Made by a program: the position numbers and the translations under genes. DNA of 64,000 nucleotides from Toxoplasma gondii ME49 (Eukaryota; Apicomplexa; Conoidasida; Eucoccidiorida; Sarcocystidae): positions 4,897,900-4,961,899 of the forward strand of contig NC_031476.1 of the NCBI RefSeq assembly GCF_000006565.2, written 5' to 3'. Position 1 is the first letter of the stretch, and every line of letters begins with the position of its first letter. Under the pieces are notes generated by a model. That model did no database searches. It was not told where the DNA came from and saw nothing but the letters and a program-made list of their open reading frames with translations. Shown here one piece after another: positions 63,832 through 64,000 of this stretch.

Positions 63832-63914
63832 GTAAGTGCCTCTGGAACCGCGAAAAAGTCCCGCCATCTGCCTCCATGTTACGACGAAACAAGCTCCTTC
63901 CGCGTCCGTCAATC

Positions 63915-64000
63915 TACATACCTATGTATACCTATATATACATATATTTACAAATGTATACAAATATATACCTATATATATATATATATACCTATATATA
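63915..64000. repeat. (TA)n / CCTATATA repeat running off the right edge
   Basis: ACCTATATATA-type units and TA runs in the PARP intron that starts after 63831. The array is cut by the window end. Confidence 0.9.

Noticed and set aside
1..64000. Prokaryotic systems (operons, CRISPR arrays, insertion sequences, riboswitches)
   Set aside because: The DNA is clearly eukaryotic, with spliced genes. No direct-repeat/spacer arrays, transposase genes or Shine-Dalgarno-led gene strings were seen.

Overview
The window looks like nuclear chromosomal DNA of a tissue-cyst-forming coccidian, most likely Toxoplasma gondii or a close relative (Hammondia, Neospora). The evidence is the style and gene content: intron-rich genes with GT-AG introns of about 0.3-1 kb, pyrimidine-rich acceptors, many (TA)n microsatellites inside introns, TGCATGC motifs upstream of genes, long low-complexity proteins, an adenylate cyclase of the apicomplexan beta type, a PARP1-like enzyme, and a GH17 beta-1,3-glucanase of the kind linked to oocyst walls. 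The species was not tested by any search.

Layout, left to right. (1) 1-2390, + strand: C-terminal part of a CTF18-like clamp-loader subunit, entering from the left edge. (2) 3784-6291, - strand: unrecognised two-exon protein of about 814 residues. (3) 6292-13040: 6.7 kb with no gene I can support. (4) 13041-18285, - strand: five-exon, about 1505-residue acidic, proline- and glycine-rich protein whose C-terminus becomes a recognisable RRM only after splicing. (5) 21337-23619, - strand: 760-residue disordered protein with SH2- and SH3-type docking motifs, a WIRS-like motif and an RRL export-type motif, a candidate host-directed effector. (6) 26622-43996, - strand: complete 27-exon, about 2135-residue soluble-type adenylate cyclase (ACbeta). 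(7) 46617-48014, - strand: intronless secreted GH17 glucanase. (8) 52003-63831, + strand: 21 exons of a PARP1-like poly(ADP-ribose) polymerase; its catalytic domain lies beyond the right edge.

The exon chains for ACbeta, PARP, the RRM protein, the 814-residue protein and CTF18 were built by hand. At each junction I required a GT-AG pair, matching phase and a continuous reading frame. ACbeta closes to exactly 2136 codons including the stop; PARP gives exactly 700 codons up to its last visible exon.

How the genes relate: CTF18 and PARP both serve chromosome maintenance, but they sit about 50 kb apart and nothing indicates co-regulation. The glucanase and PARP are transcribed divergently from a shared 4-kb spacer. 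The glucanase and ACbeta are in tandem on the - strand. The most interesting object is the tyrosine-motif scaffold at 21-24 kb. Next come departures from the mammalian template in ACbeta (Ser at the bicarbonate-sensing Arg position, and a P-loop without its lysine), a 16-nt microexon in PARP, and the splice-assembled RRM.
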